Shown: piece by piece, positions 53,255 to 62,684 of the stretch
How the letters are laid out: each line of letters begins with the position of its first letter
Position numbering within the stretch: position 1 is the first letter of the stretch
Assembly: GCF_008801605.1 (NCBI RefSeq)
Contig: NZ_VZPJ01000007.1
Coordinates: forward strand, 247,576-311,575
Source: Pseudomonas brassicacearum subsp. brassicacearum
Lineage (GTDB): Bacteria; Pseudomonadota; Gammaproteobacteria; Pseudomonadales; Pseudomonadaceae
Length of the DNA stretch: 64,000 nucleotides
Reading direction: 5' to 3'
Made by a program: the position numbers and the translations under genes
Notes under the pieces: generated by a model
Told to the model about the DNA's origin: nothing
The model's database searches: none
Seen by the model: only the letters and a program-made list of their open reading frames with translations

Positions 53255-54526
53255 TTAGTCCACAAACAGGGTGGCGGGTTGTTCGAGCAGGCCACGCAGG
53301 GCCTGGATGAATTGCGCCGCGTCCATGCCGTCGACCACCCGGTGATCGAAAGAGCTGGAGAGGTTCATCATCTTGCGGATCACGATCTGGCCCTTGATCA
53401 CCACGGGCCGCTCGACGATTTTGTTTACGCCGACAATCGCCACTTCCGGCAGGTTCAGCACCGGCGTGCTGACGATGCCGCCGAGCGCACCGAGGCTGGT
53501 CAGGGTGATGGTCGAACCGGACAGCTCATCGCGGCTGGCCTTGCCCGTGCGGGCCGCCGTTGCCAGGCGGGAGATTTCCGTCGCGCTGTCCCACAGGCTA
53601 CGGGCTTCGGCGTGACGCACCACCGGCACCATCAGGCCAACATCGCTCTGGGTGGCGACGCCCACATGCACCGCGCCTGAGCGGTGGATGACCTGGGCGT
53701 CATCGTCGTAGCGCGCGTTCATCTGCGGAAAGTCGCGCAGGGCCACGACCAAGGCGCGGACCAGGAACGGCAGCAAGGTCAGCTTGCCGCGACTGGCGCC
53801 GTGTTTTTCATTCAAGTGAACCCGCAGCTCTTCCAGGGCGGTGACGTCGATTTCTTCGACGTAGCTGAAATGGGCGGCGCGCTGGGTCGCTTCCTGCATG
53901 CGCTGGGCGATCTTGCGACGCATGCCGATCACCGGGATCTGCTGCTCGTCGTGGCGCTCGGCATAACCCGAACCGCCCTTGGCCTGGGTCGACGGACCTT
54001 GGGCCAGATAGGCTTCCAGGTCCTCGTGCAGGACCCGTCCGGCGGGGCCGCTGCCCTGGACCAGGCGCAATTGAATGCCCAGGTCCAGCGCGTGTTTGCG
54101 CACGGCCGGCGACGCCAGTGGACGCTCGTCGGGGTCGCGGGCCACAGGCGCTTGCGGGGCGCAGCGTGGCGCGGTGGTTTTTTCCAGCACCGGTTCAGGT
54201 GTTGCCACGGGTGTCGGCTTCGGTGCTTGCGCAGCCGGCGCTGGCGCTGGCGTCTGTTGGGCCGATTCTTTCAGGTTACCCGCACCTTCGACTTCAATGC
54301 GGATCAATTCGCTGCCCACCGCCATGACTTCACCGGGCTCGCCACCCAGGGCGATGACCCGGCCATGCACTGGCGAGGGGATATCCACCATGGCCTTGTC
54401 GGTCATGACATCGGCCAGTACCTGATCTTCGACCACCATGTCGCCGACCTTGACGTGCCACACCGACAGTTCAACTTCCGCGATGCCTTCGCCGATGTCC
54501 GGCATCTTGATAACGTGCGTGCCCAT
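53255..54526 (-). CDS. bkdB: Branched-chain keto-acid dehydrogenase E2 (lipoamide acyltransferase)
   Basis: 423 residues. The N-terminal lipoyl domain has the attachment Lys in DVMTDKAMVDIPSP. A proline/alanine-rich linker and a peripheral-subunit-binding domain (ASPAVRKHALDLGIQLRLV, then GPAGRVLHEDL) follow. The catalytic domain has the HxxxDG motif as FDHRVVDGMDAAQFI. It begins directly after the bkdA2 stop with no spacer, so translation is coupled. Confidence 0.95.
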   Translation of the reverse strand: MGTHVIKMPDIGEGIAEVELSVWHVKVGDMVVEDQVLADVMTDKAMVDIPSPVHGRVIALGGEPGEVMAVGSELIRIEVEGAGNLKESAQQTPAPAPAAQAPKPTPVATPEPVLEKTTAPRCAPQAPVARDPDERPLASPAVRKHALDLGIQLRLVQGSGPAGRVLHEDLEAYLAQGPSTQAKGGSGYAERHDEQQIPVIGMRRKIAQRMQEATQRAAHFSYVEEIDVTALEELRVHLNEKHGASRGKLTLLPFLVRALVVALRDFPQMNARYDDDAQVIHRSGAVHVGVATQSDVGLMVPVVRHAEARSLWDSATEISRLATAARTGKASRDELSGSTITLTSLGALGGIVSTPVLNLPEVAIVGVNKIVERPVVIKGQIVIRKMMNLSSSFDHRVVDGMDAAQFIQALRGLLEQPATLFVD

Positions 54527-55585
54527 TCAGACCTCCATGACCCGTTTCAACGCCGCGCCCACACGGGACGGCCCTGGGAAATACGCCCACTCCTGCGCGT
54601 GCGGGTAGGGGGTGTCCCAACCGGTGACACGCTCGATAGGCGCTTCCAGGTGGTGGAAGCAGTGTTCTTGCACCAACGCCACCAGTTCGGCGCCGAAACC
54701 GCAGGTGCGGGTGGCTTCGTGGACGACCACACAGCGGCCGGTTTTCTTCACCGACTTGACGATGGTTTCCAGGTCCAGCGGCCACAGGCTGCGCAGGTCG
54801 ATGACTTCAGCGTCGATACCGGTTTCCTCGGCGGCGACCTGGGACACATAGACCGTGGTGCCGTAGGTGAGGATGGTCACGTCCTTGCCCGGACGGGTAA
54901 TGGCGGCGACGTCCAGCGGCACCGTGTAGTAGCCGTCCGGCACTTGCGCCGAGGGGTGTTTCGACCACGGTGTTACCGGGCGGTCGTGGTGGCCGTCGAA
55001 CGGGCCGTTATACAGGCGCTTGGGTTCGAGGAAGATCATCGGGTCATCGTTTTCGATGGAGGCGATCAGCAAGCCCTTGGCGTCGTAGGGGTTGGATGGC
55101 ATGACGGTGCGCAGGCCGCAGACCTGGGTGAACATCGCTTCGATGCTCTGGCTGTGGGTCTGGCCGCCATAGATACCGCCGCCGCAGGGCATGCGCAGGG
55201 TCATTGGCGCGGTGAACTCGCCGGCCGAGCGATAGCGCAGGCGCGCCGCTTCGGAAATGATCTGGTCCGAGGCTGGGTAGACATAGTCGGCGAACTGGAT
55301 CTCGGCTACTGGGCGCAGACCGTAGGCGCCCATGCCCACCGCCACGCCGACGATGCCGCTTTCGGAAATCGGTGCGTCGAACACCCGCGAGGTGCCGTAC
55401 TTGTTCTGCAGGCCTTCGGTGCAGCGGAACACGCCGCCGAAGTAGCCCACGTCCTGGCCGAACACCACGACGTTGTCGTCGCGTTCGAGCATCACGTCCA
55501 TGGCCGAGCGCAGGGCCTGGATCATGGTCATGGTGGTAGTGGTCATGGCGGTGTCCAACGCAATATTGTTGTTGTGATCGTTCAT
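54527..55585 (-). CDS. bkdA2: Branched-chain keto-acid dehydrogenase E1 beta subunit
   Basis: 352 residues with transketolase-like pyrimidine-binding parts (VVVFGQDVGYFGGVFRCTEG, AEIQFADYVYPASDQI) and the C-terminal domain (VIDLRSLWPLDLETI). With bkdA1 it decarboxylates 2-oxo acids from Leu, Ile and Val using thiamine diphosphate. Its ATG is one base from the bkdA1 stop. Confidence 0.95.
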   Translation of the reverse strand: MNDHNNNIALDTAMTTTTMTMIQALRSAMDVMLERDDNVVVFGQDVGYFGGVFRCTEGLQNKYGTSRVFDAPISESGIVGVAVGMGAYGLRPVAEIQFADYVYPASDQIISEAARLRYRSAGEFTAPMTLRMPCGGGIYGGQTHSQSIEAMFTQVCGLRTVMPSNPYDAKGLLIASIENDDPMIFLEPKRLYNGPFDGHHDRPVTPWSKHPSAQVPDGYYTVPLDVAAITRPGKDVTILTYGTTVYVSQVAAEETGIDAEVIDLRSLWPLDLETIVKSVKKTGRCVVVHEATRTCGFGAELVALVQEHCFHHLEAPIERVTGWDTPYPHAQEWAYFPGPSRVGAALKRVMEV

Positions 55586-55586
55586 G

Positions 55587-56822
55587 TCAGATCCCCAACT
55601 GCTGACGCTGGCGCTTCAAGTGCTCCGGCATCTCTTTGTAGACGTCTTCGAACATGGTCGCGGCGCTTGGAATCTGCCCGCCGGCGAGGGTGCCGTACTG
55701 TTCGGCCTCCTTCTGCGCGGCGATCACTTCGGCTTCGAGTTCGGCGGTAACTGCCGCATGTTCCTCTTCGGACCACTGGCCGATCTTCACCATGTGCTGC
55801 TTGAGGCGCGCAATCGGATCGCCCAGCGGGAAGTGGCTCCAGTCGTCGGCGGGGCGGTACTTCGACGGATCGTCGGAGGTGGAGTGCGGGCCGGCGCGGT
55901 AGGTGACCCATTCGATCAGCGCCGGGCCGAGGTTGCGGCGGGCACGTTCGGCGGCCCAGCGCGAGGCGGCGTAGACCGCCATGAAATCGTTGCCATCCAC
56001 GCGCAGGGAGGCGATGCCGCAACCGACGCCGCGTCCGGCGAAGGTCGTGGCTTCACCTCCGGCAATGGCCTGGAAGGTGGAGATTGCCCACTGGTTGTTG
56101 ACCACGTTGAGGATCACCGGCGCCCGGTAGACGTGGGCGAAGGTGAGGGCAGTGTGGAAGTCCGATTCGGCGGTGGCGCCGTCACCGATCCAGGCCGAGG
56201 CGATCTTGGTATCACCCTTGATCGCCGAGGCCATGCCCCAGCCCACGCCCTGGACGAATTGCGTGGCGAGGTTGCCGGAAATGGTGAAGAAACCAGCGTT
56301 CTTGACCGAGTACATGATCGGCAACTGGCGGCCCTTGAGCGGATCGCGCTCGTTGGACAGCAGTTGGCAGATCAGGTCCACCAGCGGCACTTCGCGGGCC
56401 ATCAGGATGCTTTGCTGGCGGTAGGTGGGGAAGCACATGTCGTCGATGTTCAACGCCAGGGCCTGGGCGCTGCCGATGGCTTCTTCGCCAAGGCTTTGCA
56501 TGTAGAACGACATCTTTTTCTGACGCTGGGCGACGACCATGCGGTTGTCGTAGATGCGGGTCTTGAGCATGGCACGCATGCCCTTGCGCAGGATCTCGAC
56601 GGGAATGTCCGCGGCCCAGTCGCCCAAGGCATTGCCCTGGTCGTCGAGCACGCGAATCAGGCCACGGGCCAGGTCGGCGGTGTCGGCGGGTTCGACGTCG
56701 ATGGGAGGTTTGCGCACCGTGCCGGCATCGGACAGATGCAGGTAGGAGAAGTCGGTCTGGCAGCCGGGACGCCCCGAGGGTTCTGGGACGTGCAGGCGTA
56801 GCGGTTCATACGCTGGGTTCAT
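55587..56822 (-). CDS. bkdA1: Branched-chain keto-acid dehydrogenase E1 alpha subunit
   Basis: 411 residues, the P. putida length. The thiamine diphosphate site is WIGDGATAESDFHTALTFAH and NNQWAIST. The conserved YRAGPHSTSDDPSKYRP phosphorylation-loop-like motif is present. First gene of the operon bkdA1-bkdA2-bkdB-lpdV. Expressed from the 192-bp region shared with divergent bkdR. Confidence 0.96.
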   Translation of the reverse strand: MNPAYEPLRLHVPEPSGRPGCQTDFSYLHLSDAGTVRKPPIDVEPADTADLARGLIRVLDDQGNALGDWAADIPVEILRKGMRAMLKTRIYDNRMVVAQRQKKMSFYMQSLGEEAIGSAQALALNIDDMCFPTYRQQSILMAREVPLVDLICQLLSNERDPLKGRQLPIMYSVKNAGFFTISGNLATQFVQGVGWGMASAIKGDTKIASAWIGDGATAESDFHTALTFAHVYRAPVILNVVNNQWAISTFQAIAGGEATTFAGRGVGCGIASLRVDGNDFMAVYAASRWAAERARRNLGPALIEWVTYRAGPHSTSDDPSKYRPADDWSHFPLGDPIARLKQHMVKIGQWSEEEHAAVTAELEAEVIAAQKEAEQYGTLAGGQIPSAATMFEDVYKEMPEHLKRQRQQLGI

Positions 56823-56966
56823 GGCTTTCTACGCTCGATCTTGTGAATTTCTTGTAGTGGGCGCGCTAGCTGACGAATTTCCCCGGGTACGGGAAATTGT
56901 CCTACAACAATCATAGGCTCGACGCAGAAGAATATTTTTCTCTGTTAGCTTGCTGTTCAGATCATT

Positions 56967-56985
56967 TGCAGATAAAAAATCTGCA
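56967..56985. promoter_or_regulatory. Palindrome in the bkdR/bkdA1 intergenic region
   Basis: Perfect arms TGCAGAT and ATCTGCA around five A, in an AT-rich stretch 30 bp upstream of bkdR. The size and AT centre fit an Lrp-type site. BkdR binding is inferred. Confidence 0.6.
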
Positions 56986-57014
56986 CAACGATAAAAAACA
57001 GGATTATTTGTCTC

Positions 57015-57503
57015 ATGCGTAAATTGGATCGCACCGACATCGGCATTCTGAACAGCCTTCAGGAAAACGCCCGCATCACCAACGCCGATCTCGCCCGTTC
57101 GGTCAATCTGTCGCCCACGCCGTGCTTCAACCGGGTCCGGGCCATGGAGGAGCTGGGGGTGATCCGCGAGCAAGTCACGCTGCTGGACGCCGACCTGCTG
57201 GGCCTGCACGTCAACGTGTTCATCCATGTGAGTTTGGAGAAACAGGTGGAAGAGGCGCTGCAGCACTTTGAAGAGGCGATCTCCGACCGACCGGAGGTGA
57301 TGGAGTGCTACCTGATGGCCGGCGACCCGGATTACCTGATCCGCGTGCTGGTGCCGACCATCCAGTCGCTGGAGCGGTTCATGATGGACTTCCTGACCAA
57401 GGTCCCGGGCGTGGCGAACATCCGCTCCAGCTTTGCCCTCAAGCAGGTGCGCTACAAGACCGCGCTGCCGTTGCCGGCCAATGGGTTGACCCTGGGCACC
57501 TGA
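57015..57503 (+). CDS. bkdR: Lrp/AsnC-family regulator BkdR
   Basis: 162 residues. An N-terminal HTH (LDRTDIGILNSLQENARITN, NLSPTPCFNRVRAMEELGVI) is followed by a RAM effector domain (CYLMAGDPDYLIRVLVPTIQ). Divergent from bkdA1, the arrangement in which BkdR of P. putida activates the bkd operon with branched-chain amino acids. Identification rests mainly on that position. Confidence 0.94.
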   Translation: MRKLDRTDIGILNSLQENARITNADLARSVNLSPTPCFNRVRAMEELGVIREQVTLLDADLLGLHVNVFIHVSLEKQVEEALQHFEEAISDRPEVMECYLMAGDPDYLIRVLVPTIQSLERFMMDFLTKVPGVANIRSSFALKQVRYKTALPLPANGLTLGT

Positions 57504-57507
57504 CCCC

Positions 57508-57596
57508 CTGTGGGAGCGAGCCTGTTCGCGAAGGCGGCGGCACTTCAACATTGATGCCAGCAGACCCACCGCTATCGCGAGCAAGCTCGCTCCCAC
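57508..57596. repeat. REP doublet
   Basis: GTGGGAGCGAGCCTGTTCGCGA and inverted ATCGCGAGCAAGCTCGCTCC around a 40-base linker, after bkdR. Confidence 0.92.
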
Positions 57597-57642
57597 AATG
57601 GGACCTGCGTTTGGCTGCGGATTCATTGGCAACCCAAAACCC

Positions 57643-57730
57643 TGTGGGAGCAAAGCTTGCTCGCGATGCAGGCGCCTCGGTTTCCCAGGAGACCGCCTTC
57701 ACTTCATCGCGGGCAAGCCTTGCTCCCACA
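57643..57730. repeat. REP doublet
   Basis: GTGGGAGCAAAGCTTGCTCGCG and inverted CATCGCGGGCAAGCCTTGCT, only 46 bp from the preceding pair, next to the epimerase stop. Confidence 0.92.
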
Positions 57731-57742
57731 GGGAAGTGGGCC

Positions 57743-58612
57743 TTAGAGCAACCGACACTGCATCGAAAACCCCAGCGCCACCGACTGCCCTTGCTCCAGC
57801 AAACGCAACCCCGGTCGCCCCGGCAGGTGATGGGCGTTGACCGGATGACTGACCGGTTCGATGCAGAAGAAGTCCAGGCCCACGGGGCAGTACAGCAGGA
57901 AATAGTCGCTGCCACTGGCGCGGCACTCCAGCTCATAACCCAAGTCCGGTTGCTGGATCAGACAGTGCCCGTCCCAACCGCCGAAGCCGTTGTCGACCAG
58001 CGTGTCTGGCAGTAACCGGGCGTGCTGGAAATCCCACTCTGCGGGGATGCCCCTCAGTTCCGTTGGCAGTTTCGATGCGTCGCACAGCCAGACTTCGCTG
58101 GCGCGGGTTTGCAGGCGAGTACTGGCGGTGCGCGGAAAATACGGATGCAACCCCAGCCCGTGCCAGGCGGCCTGTTCGGCCATGTGGGTGACGTGCATGG
58201 CGATCTGCAACTGACCGCCGCTCAAGCGAATCCGCAGGCTGGCGCAATAGGCGAACGGGTATTGGCTGTCGAGTTGCAGCAACACGTCCTGGGCACTTTG
58301 CTCTATCACTTGCCACGGTTGTTGCCAGGCACTGCCATGGATCGGAAACGGATCGTTGGGGCTATTGGCCTCCAGGGCCAGCCAGCCGCCGGGGCAGTCG
58401 AAACCGCCGTTGGCGATCCGGTTCGACCAGGGGATCAACGGGAAGCCGCCGAGCTTGCCGGGCAAACGGTTTTCCAGCGCTTGCGGAGTGGGAGGGCGTA
58501 ACAGCTGCGCGCCGCTGCTGCGCAACGTCCAGTCGACGAGGCTGGCGCCCAGGTGAGGGGCGAGGGTGAGGCGGGTGAGTTCGTCTTCGAGATGGAGAAG
58601 GGGCAGCGTCAT
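57743..58612 (-). CDS. Aldose 1-epimerase family protein
   Basis: 289 residues of the galactose mutarotase-like fold: LGASLVDWTLRSSGAQLLRP, LGGFPLIPWSNRIANGGFDC, with candidate catalytic His in WHGLGLHPYFP and Glu in FFCIEPVSHPVNAHHLPG. It probably interconverts anomers of a sugar or sugar acid. It is the last same-strand gene of the hexuronate cluster, separated from dctM by a REP doublet. Start 58612 is chosen because it begins the domain; the longer frame upstream is REP sequence. Confidence 0.85.
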   Translation of the reverse strand: MTLPLLHLEDELTRLTLAPHLGASLVDWTLRSSGAQLLRPPTPQALENRLPGKLGGFPLIPWSNRIANGGFDCPGGWLALEANSPNDPFPIHGSAWQQPWQVIEQSAQDVLLQLDSQYPFAYCASLRIRLSGGQLQIAMHVTHMAEQAAWHGLGLHPYFPRTASTRLQTRASEVWLCDASKLPTELRGIPAEWDFQHARLLPDTLVDNGFGGWDGHCLIQQPDLGYELECRASGSDYFLLYCPVGLDFFCIEPVSHPVNAHHLPGRPGLRLLEQGQSVALGFSMQCRLL

Positions 58613-58717
58613 GTTGGCCTTGTTCTGCAAGGTTGAAAAAACTGATGTGGGAAAAGCCGGATTCTTGTGTGCGAACCCTGATGTGGCGAGGGGATATAGA
58701 GAAACGTCGCACCGCAC

Positions 58718-58805
58718 TGTGGGAGCAAAGCTTGCTCGCGATGCAGGCTCCTCGGTTTCCTTGGAGACTGCATCATCTTCATCGCGGGCAAGCCTTGCTC
58801 CCACA
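58718..58805. repeat. REP doublet between dctM and the epimerase gene
   Basis: GTGGGAGCAAAGCTTGCTCGCG with inverted CATCGCGGGCAAGCCTTGCT, nearly the same as the pair at 57643, suggesting recent copying. Confidence 0.92.
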
Positions 58806-58823
58806 AGGGGATTTTGTCGTTTG

Positions 58824-60104
58824 TTACAACACCAGGTGCGGCAACCACAGGGAAATGGCGGGAACATAAGTCACGAGCAGCAGCACCACGAACAGCATGG
58901 CGTAGAACGGCAGCAGCGCCTTGACGGTGCTTTCGATGCTGACCTTGCCGATGGCGGAACCGACGAACAACACCGCGCCCACTGGTGGCGTGATCAGCCC
59001 GATGCCCAGGTTCACCAGCATGATCATGCCGAACTGCACCGGGTCCACGCCGATGCCCACGATCACCGGCATCAGGATCGGTGTCAGGATCAGGATCAAT
59101 GGCGCCATGTCCATCACGGTGCCCAACAGCAGCAGCATCACGTTGATGCACATCAGGATCACGTAGCGGTTGTCCGACAGTGTCAGGAACGCGGTGGTGA
59201 TCTTCGCCGGGATCTCCATCAGCGTCATGATGTAGCCGAAGCTGGCGGCGAAGCCGATCAGGATCATCACGATGGAGATGGTGCGTACCGTGCGGTGCAT
59301 CAGTTTCGGCAACTCGCTCCACTTGTAGTCGCGATAGATGCACATGGTCACGAAGAATGCCCACACCACGGCGATGGCGGCCGATTCGGTGGCGGTGAAA
59401 ACACCCGAGAGAATGCCGCCAAGGATGATGAACAGGGTCATCATGCCCCACATGGCTTCCTTGCAGATCTTCAACGCTTGCTTGAGGGGAATCACTTCGC
59501 CCTTGGGGTAATTGCGTTTTTTCGCGAAGACCAGGCACAGCGCCATCAGGCACAGGTTCATCATGATGCCGGGGACGATGCCGGCCATGAACAGCGAACC
59601 GATGGAGACGGTGCCGCCAGCGGCGAGGGAGTACAACACCGCGTTGTGGCTGGGCGGTGTCAGCAACGCTTGCACCGAACCACTGACGGTGACGGCGGTG
59701 GCGTAATCACGCGGATAGCCGCGGCGTTCCATTTCCGGGATCAACACCGAACCGACCGAGGCGGTGTCGGCCACCGAGGAGCCGGAGATCGCGCCAAAAA
59801 AACTCGAGGCCACGAGGTTGACCAATGACAGGCCACCACGCACGAACCCCACCAGCACACTGGCGAATGCCACCAGTCGGCGGGACATGCCGCCTTCGGC
59901 CATGATCGCACCGGCCAGCACGAAGAACGGAATGGCCAGCAACGAGAATTTGTTCACCCCGCCCGTTACCTGGATCATCATGGCCTGGAACGGAATATCG
60001 ATCCACCACGCTCCGATCAGGGCGGCAGCGCCCAACGCGTAGGCGACCGGCATGCCGATCAGGATCAACAGTAAAAAACTGCCCAACAGAATCAGAGCGT
60101 CCAT
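58824..60104 (-). CDS. dctM: TRAP transporter large permease (DctM type)
   Basis: 426 residues with about 12 membrane helices. GMPVAYALGAAALIGAWWID at the N terminus and the IAIPFFVLAGAIMAEGGMSR-like segment are DctM hallmarks. It drives sodium-coupled uptake with the small permease. It starts one base inside the dctQ stop (TAATG), hence tight coupling. Cluster context suggests a hexuronate or aldarate substrate. Confidence 0.93.
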   Translation of the reverse strand: MDALILLGSFLLLILIGMPVAYALGAAALIGAWWIDIPFQAMMIQVTGGVNKFSLLAIPFFVLAGAIMAEGGMSRRLVAFASVLVGFVRGGLSLVNLVASSFFGAISGSSVADTASVGSVLIPEMERRGYPRDYATAVTVSGSVQALLTPPSHNAVLYSLAAGGTVSIGSLFMAGIVPGIMMNLCLMALCLVFAKKRNYPKGEVIPLKQALKICKEAMWGMMTLFIILGGILSGVFTATESAAIAVVWAFFVTMCIYRDYKWSELPKLMHRTVRTISIVMILIGFAASFGYIMTLMEIPAKITTAFLTLSDNRYVILMCINVMLLLLGTVMDMAPLILILTPILMPVIVGIGVDPVQFGMIMLVNLGIGLITPPVGAVLFVGSAIGKVSIESTVKALLPFYAMLFVVLLLVTYVPAISLWLPHLVL

Positions 60105-60631
60105 TAAACGGCACCTTCGCTTTCTTCGATCAGGTCGAACTGCACGACCCGACGTTGGCTTTGATCACCCAGGAAGAGTTTTTCCAGGACAAAAATCAAG
60201 GTCAGGAAACCTCCGACCGGAATCGGCATGTAGGTGATGCCGACGCGCAGGGTAGGGATGGCGCTCATGAATTGATTCCAAGTGGTCATGCACAGCTTGG
60301 TGCCCCAAATGGTCATGAAGATGCAGACCGCCGCCATCAATAGCTGGGTGAAAATCGACGCCGCGGTTTGCCAGTGCGGGTGCATGCGGCTAGTGACCAT
60401 GTCCACGGCCATGTGCGAGCCGGAGCGATAGCTGGCGGCGGCACCGATGAAGGTAAACACGATCATCAGCAAGATGGCGGTGGGCTCTGGCCAGCTTGAG
60501 CCGGTACCGAGTACATAGCGGGCGAACACCCCCCACGGAATCATCAGGGCAACTGCCAGGACAGATAGGCCGGCTACCCAGATGCACGTCATGTAAATCG
60601 TGTCGTTGATACGCAGCAGCAAATTCTTCAT
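60104..60631 (-). CDS. dctQ: TRAP transporter small permease (DctQ type)
   Basis: 175 residues with four membrane helices and the FTFIGAAASYRSGSHMAVDM signature of DctQ proteins. It couples the binding protein to DctM. Start 60631 (MKNLLLRINDTIYM) is taken because it fits family N termini; an in-frame ATG at 60688 is less likely. Confidence 0.92.
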   Translation of the reverse strand: MKNLLLRINDTIYMTCIWVAGLSVLAVALMIPWGVFARYVLGTGSSWPEPTAILLMIVFTFIGAAASYRSGSHMAVDMVTSRMHPHWQTAASIFTQLLMAAVCIFMTIWGTKLCMTTWNQFMSAIPTLRVGITYMPIPVGGFLTLIFVLEKLFLGDQSQRRVVQFDLIEESEGAV

Positions 60632-60707
60632 CGGGTTCCACCGTAACCGGGCGCACCTTTTAACCGCAGGCGCGCCCAGCCTTTTCATGAGTACGGATTG
60701 AGAGGGC

Positions 60708-61676
60708 TTACTGAACGGCTTCGATACGCTTGATCAGGTCGGCATACGGCGCGCCGTATTTGGCCCGGATCGGTGCCGTGGCGTCGTAGAAAGGTTTCTT
60801 GTCCACGGTGATGAACTCGACGCCGGCGGCCTTGAGTTTTTCTTCACTGGCGGTGGACTTCTTGTCCCACAGCACGCGCTCTTCAGCCTGGGCGGCCTTG
60901 GCGGCTTTCTTCACCATGTCCTGCTGCTCTGGGGTGAGTTTGTTCCAGGTGATTTTCGACATCACGATCGGCTCAGGCAGGATCAGGTGACCGGTCAGGC
61001 TGTAGTACTTGGCGTTCTGGTAGTGGTTGTGCTCGAGCATGGTCGGTGGGTTGTTTTCCGCGCCGTCGATCACGCCGGTCTGCAAGGCGCTGAAGATCTC
61101 GCCGGTGTCCATCGCGATACCATTGCCGCCCATGGCGTTGATGGTCTCGATGAACATAGGGTTGCCCTGTACGCGAATCTTCATGCCCTTCATGTCTTCG
61201 AGCTTGCGCACCGGTTTCTTGGTGTAGAGGTTGCGCGTGCCGCCGTCCATCCAGGCCAGGGCCACCAGGCCGAATTCGGAATTGGTGATCCGATCGAGGA
61301 TCGCATCGCCGACTTCACCATCGATGACAGCGCGCATGTGGGCCTGGTCGCGGAAAATGAATGGCATGTTGAAGACGTTCACGTCCGGCACGACGGGGCC
61401 GACGATACCCAGGCTGACCCGGGACATCTGGATCGCGCCGGCTTGCATCTGCTCGATGACTTCTTTTTCAGAACCCAGTACACCGCCTGGGAAATACTTG
61501 AACTTCAGCTCGCCGTTACTCTCCTTTTCCAAGGTTTTACCCATGGATTCCTCGGCGACTACAGTTGGGTAGCCCTTGGGGTGGATGTCGGCGATCTTGA
61601 TATCGAGGGCATGGGCCGCCTGGGCCAGAAAGGCCAAGGGGAGGGCTGCGATCAGAAGCGTACGTTTGAAATTCAT
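60708..61676 (-). CDS. dctP: TRAP transporter substrate-binding protein (DctP type)
   Basis: 322 residues with a Sec signal peptide ending QAAHA. The carboxylate-anchoring Arg lies in GMKIRVQGNPMFIETINAMG, followed by the typical EIFSALQTGVIDGAENNPPT. It binds an acidic sugar in the periplasm for DctQM. Gene order udh-lactonase-dctPQM points to glucuronate, galacturonate or the aldarates. Confidence 0.93.
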   Translation of the reverse strand: MNFKRTLLIAALPLAFLAQAAHALDIKIADIHPKGYPTVVAEESMGKTLEKESNGELKFKYFPGGVLGSEKEVIEQMQAGAIQMSRVSLGIVGPVVPDVNVFNMPFIFRDQAHMRAVIDGEVGDAILDRITNSEFGLVALAWMDGGTRNLYTKKPVRKLEDMKGMKIRVQGNPMFIETINAMGGNGIAMDTGEIFSALQTGVIDGAENNPPTMLEHNHYQNAKYYSLTGHLILPEPIVMSKITWNKLTPEQQDMVKKAAKAAQAEERVLWDKKSTASEEKLKAAGVEFITVDKKPFYDATAPIRAKYGAPYADLIKRIEAVQ

Positions 61677-61736
61677 GGTCAATCTCCAGTCTTGTTGTTT
61701 TTTTTTATGGCTCATCCAGTGAATCGGTGAAGCAGA

Positions 61737-62642
61737 TCAGTTCGCGGAGTGCTCCCGTCCTCCGAAAGCAGGTTCAGCCAGGCCCTTGACGCCGGGTGTG
61801 AGGGCGAACACGCCACCGGCCAGGGACTGCGGGTCGTTGTCGTCACCGGGGCGGATCGAGGTGACGAAGAGGGTGTCGAGGCGACTGCCGCCAAAGGCAC
61901 ACATGGTCGGTTTTTTCACCGGCACTTGCAGCGAACAGTCGAGACGTCCGTCCGGGGTGAAACGGTGAATCAGCCCGGCATCATTGGCGCAGATCCAATA
62001 GCAACCGTCGGCATCCACCGCGGCGCCATCGGGGCGACCGGGCAACGGCATCATGTCGACGAGCAGCCTCCGGTTGGACGGCGTGCCGCTGTCGATGTCG
62101 TAGTCGAAAGCCCAGATCTGCTGCACCAGCGGGTGTGAATCGGAGAGGTACATCGTGCGTCCGTCCGGGCTGAAGCCCAGGCCGTTGGGCACGATGAAAC
62201 CGCTCAGTTGCGCCTCGACCGGGCTGCGCTGGCCTGCCTCGAAGCGATACATCTGGCCCGCGTCCGCGTTGGCGCCCATGTTCAGCACCATGCTGCCGGC
62301 CCAGAAGCGGCCCTGGCGGTCGCAACGGCCATCGTTGAGGCGCATGTCGGTACGGCTGTGCTCGACGCTTGCGCACAGTTCGCTGTCCAGGCTGCCGTCA
62401 TCATTTGGGTGCAGGCGAAAGAAACCGCTTTCCATGCCCGCTACCCAACCACCGTCCTGGTGACGGGCGAGGCAGGCGAGCATTTCAGGGGCTTCCCAGC
62501 CCTGGATTTTTCCGCTGCTGGCATTCCAGCGTTGCAGGCCACCGCTGGGAATGTCCACCCAATACAGGGCATTTTCCTCGGGGACCCAAACCGGGCTTTC
62601 CCCGACGGCGTTGCGTGCATCGACAATCAATTCGGCTTGCAT
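61737..62642 (-). CDS. SMP-30/gluconolactonase-family lactonase
   Basis: 301 residues forming a six-bladed propeller: VGESPVWVPEENALYWVDIP, LNDGRCDRQGRFWAGSM, PNGLGFSPDGRTMYLSDSHP and GRPDGAAVDADGCYWICAND supply the metal-binding Glu, Asn and Asp. Next to udh it most likely opens the aldaro-lactone made by uronate dehydrogenase. No signal peptide, so it is cytosolic. Confidence 0.9.
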   Translation of the reverse strand: MQAELIVDARNAVGESPVWVPEENALYWVDIPSGGLQRWNASSGKIQGWEAPEMLACLARHQDGGWVAGMESGFFRLHPNDDGSLDSELCASVEHSRTDMRLNDGRCDRQGRFWAGSMVLNMGANADAGQMYRFEAGQRSPVEAQLSGFIVPNGLGFSPDGRTMYLSDSHPLVQQIWAFDYDIDSGTPSNRRLLVDMMPLPGRPDGAAVDADGCYWICANDAGLIHRFTPDGRLDCSLQVPVKKPTMCAFGGSRLDTLFVTSIRPGDDNDPQSLAGGVFALTPGVKGLAEPAFGGREHSAN

Positions 62643-62684
62643 GGTGATTCCTTTGTGCGTGCGTATCCCATGAAAAACAGCGAA

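Noticed and set aside
53684..55750. 688-codon open frame antisense to the bkd operon
   Set aside because: It overlaps bkdB and bkdA2, whose motifs are complete; the antisense frame reflects GC-rich codon bias.
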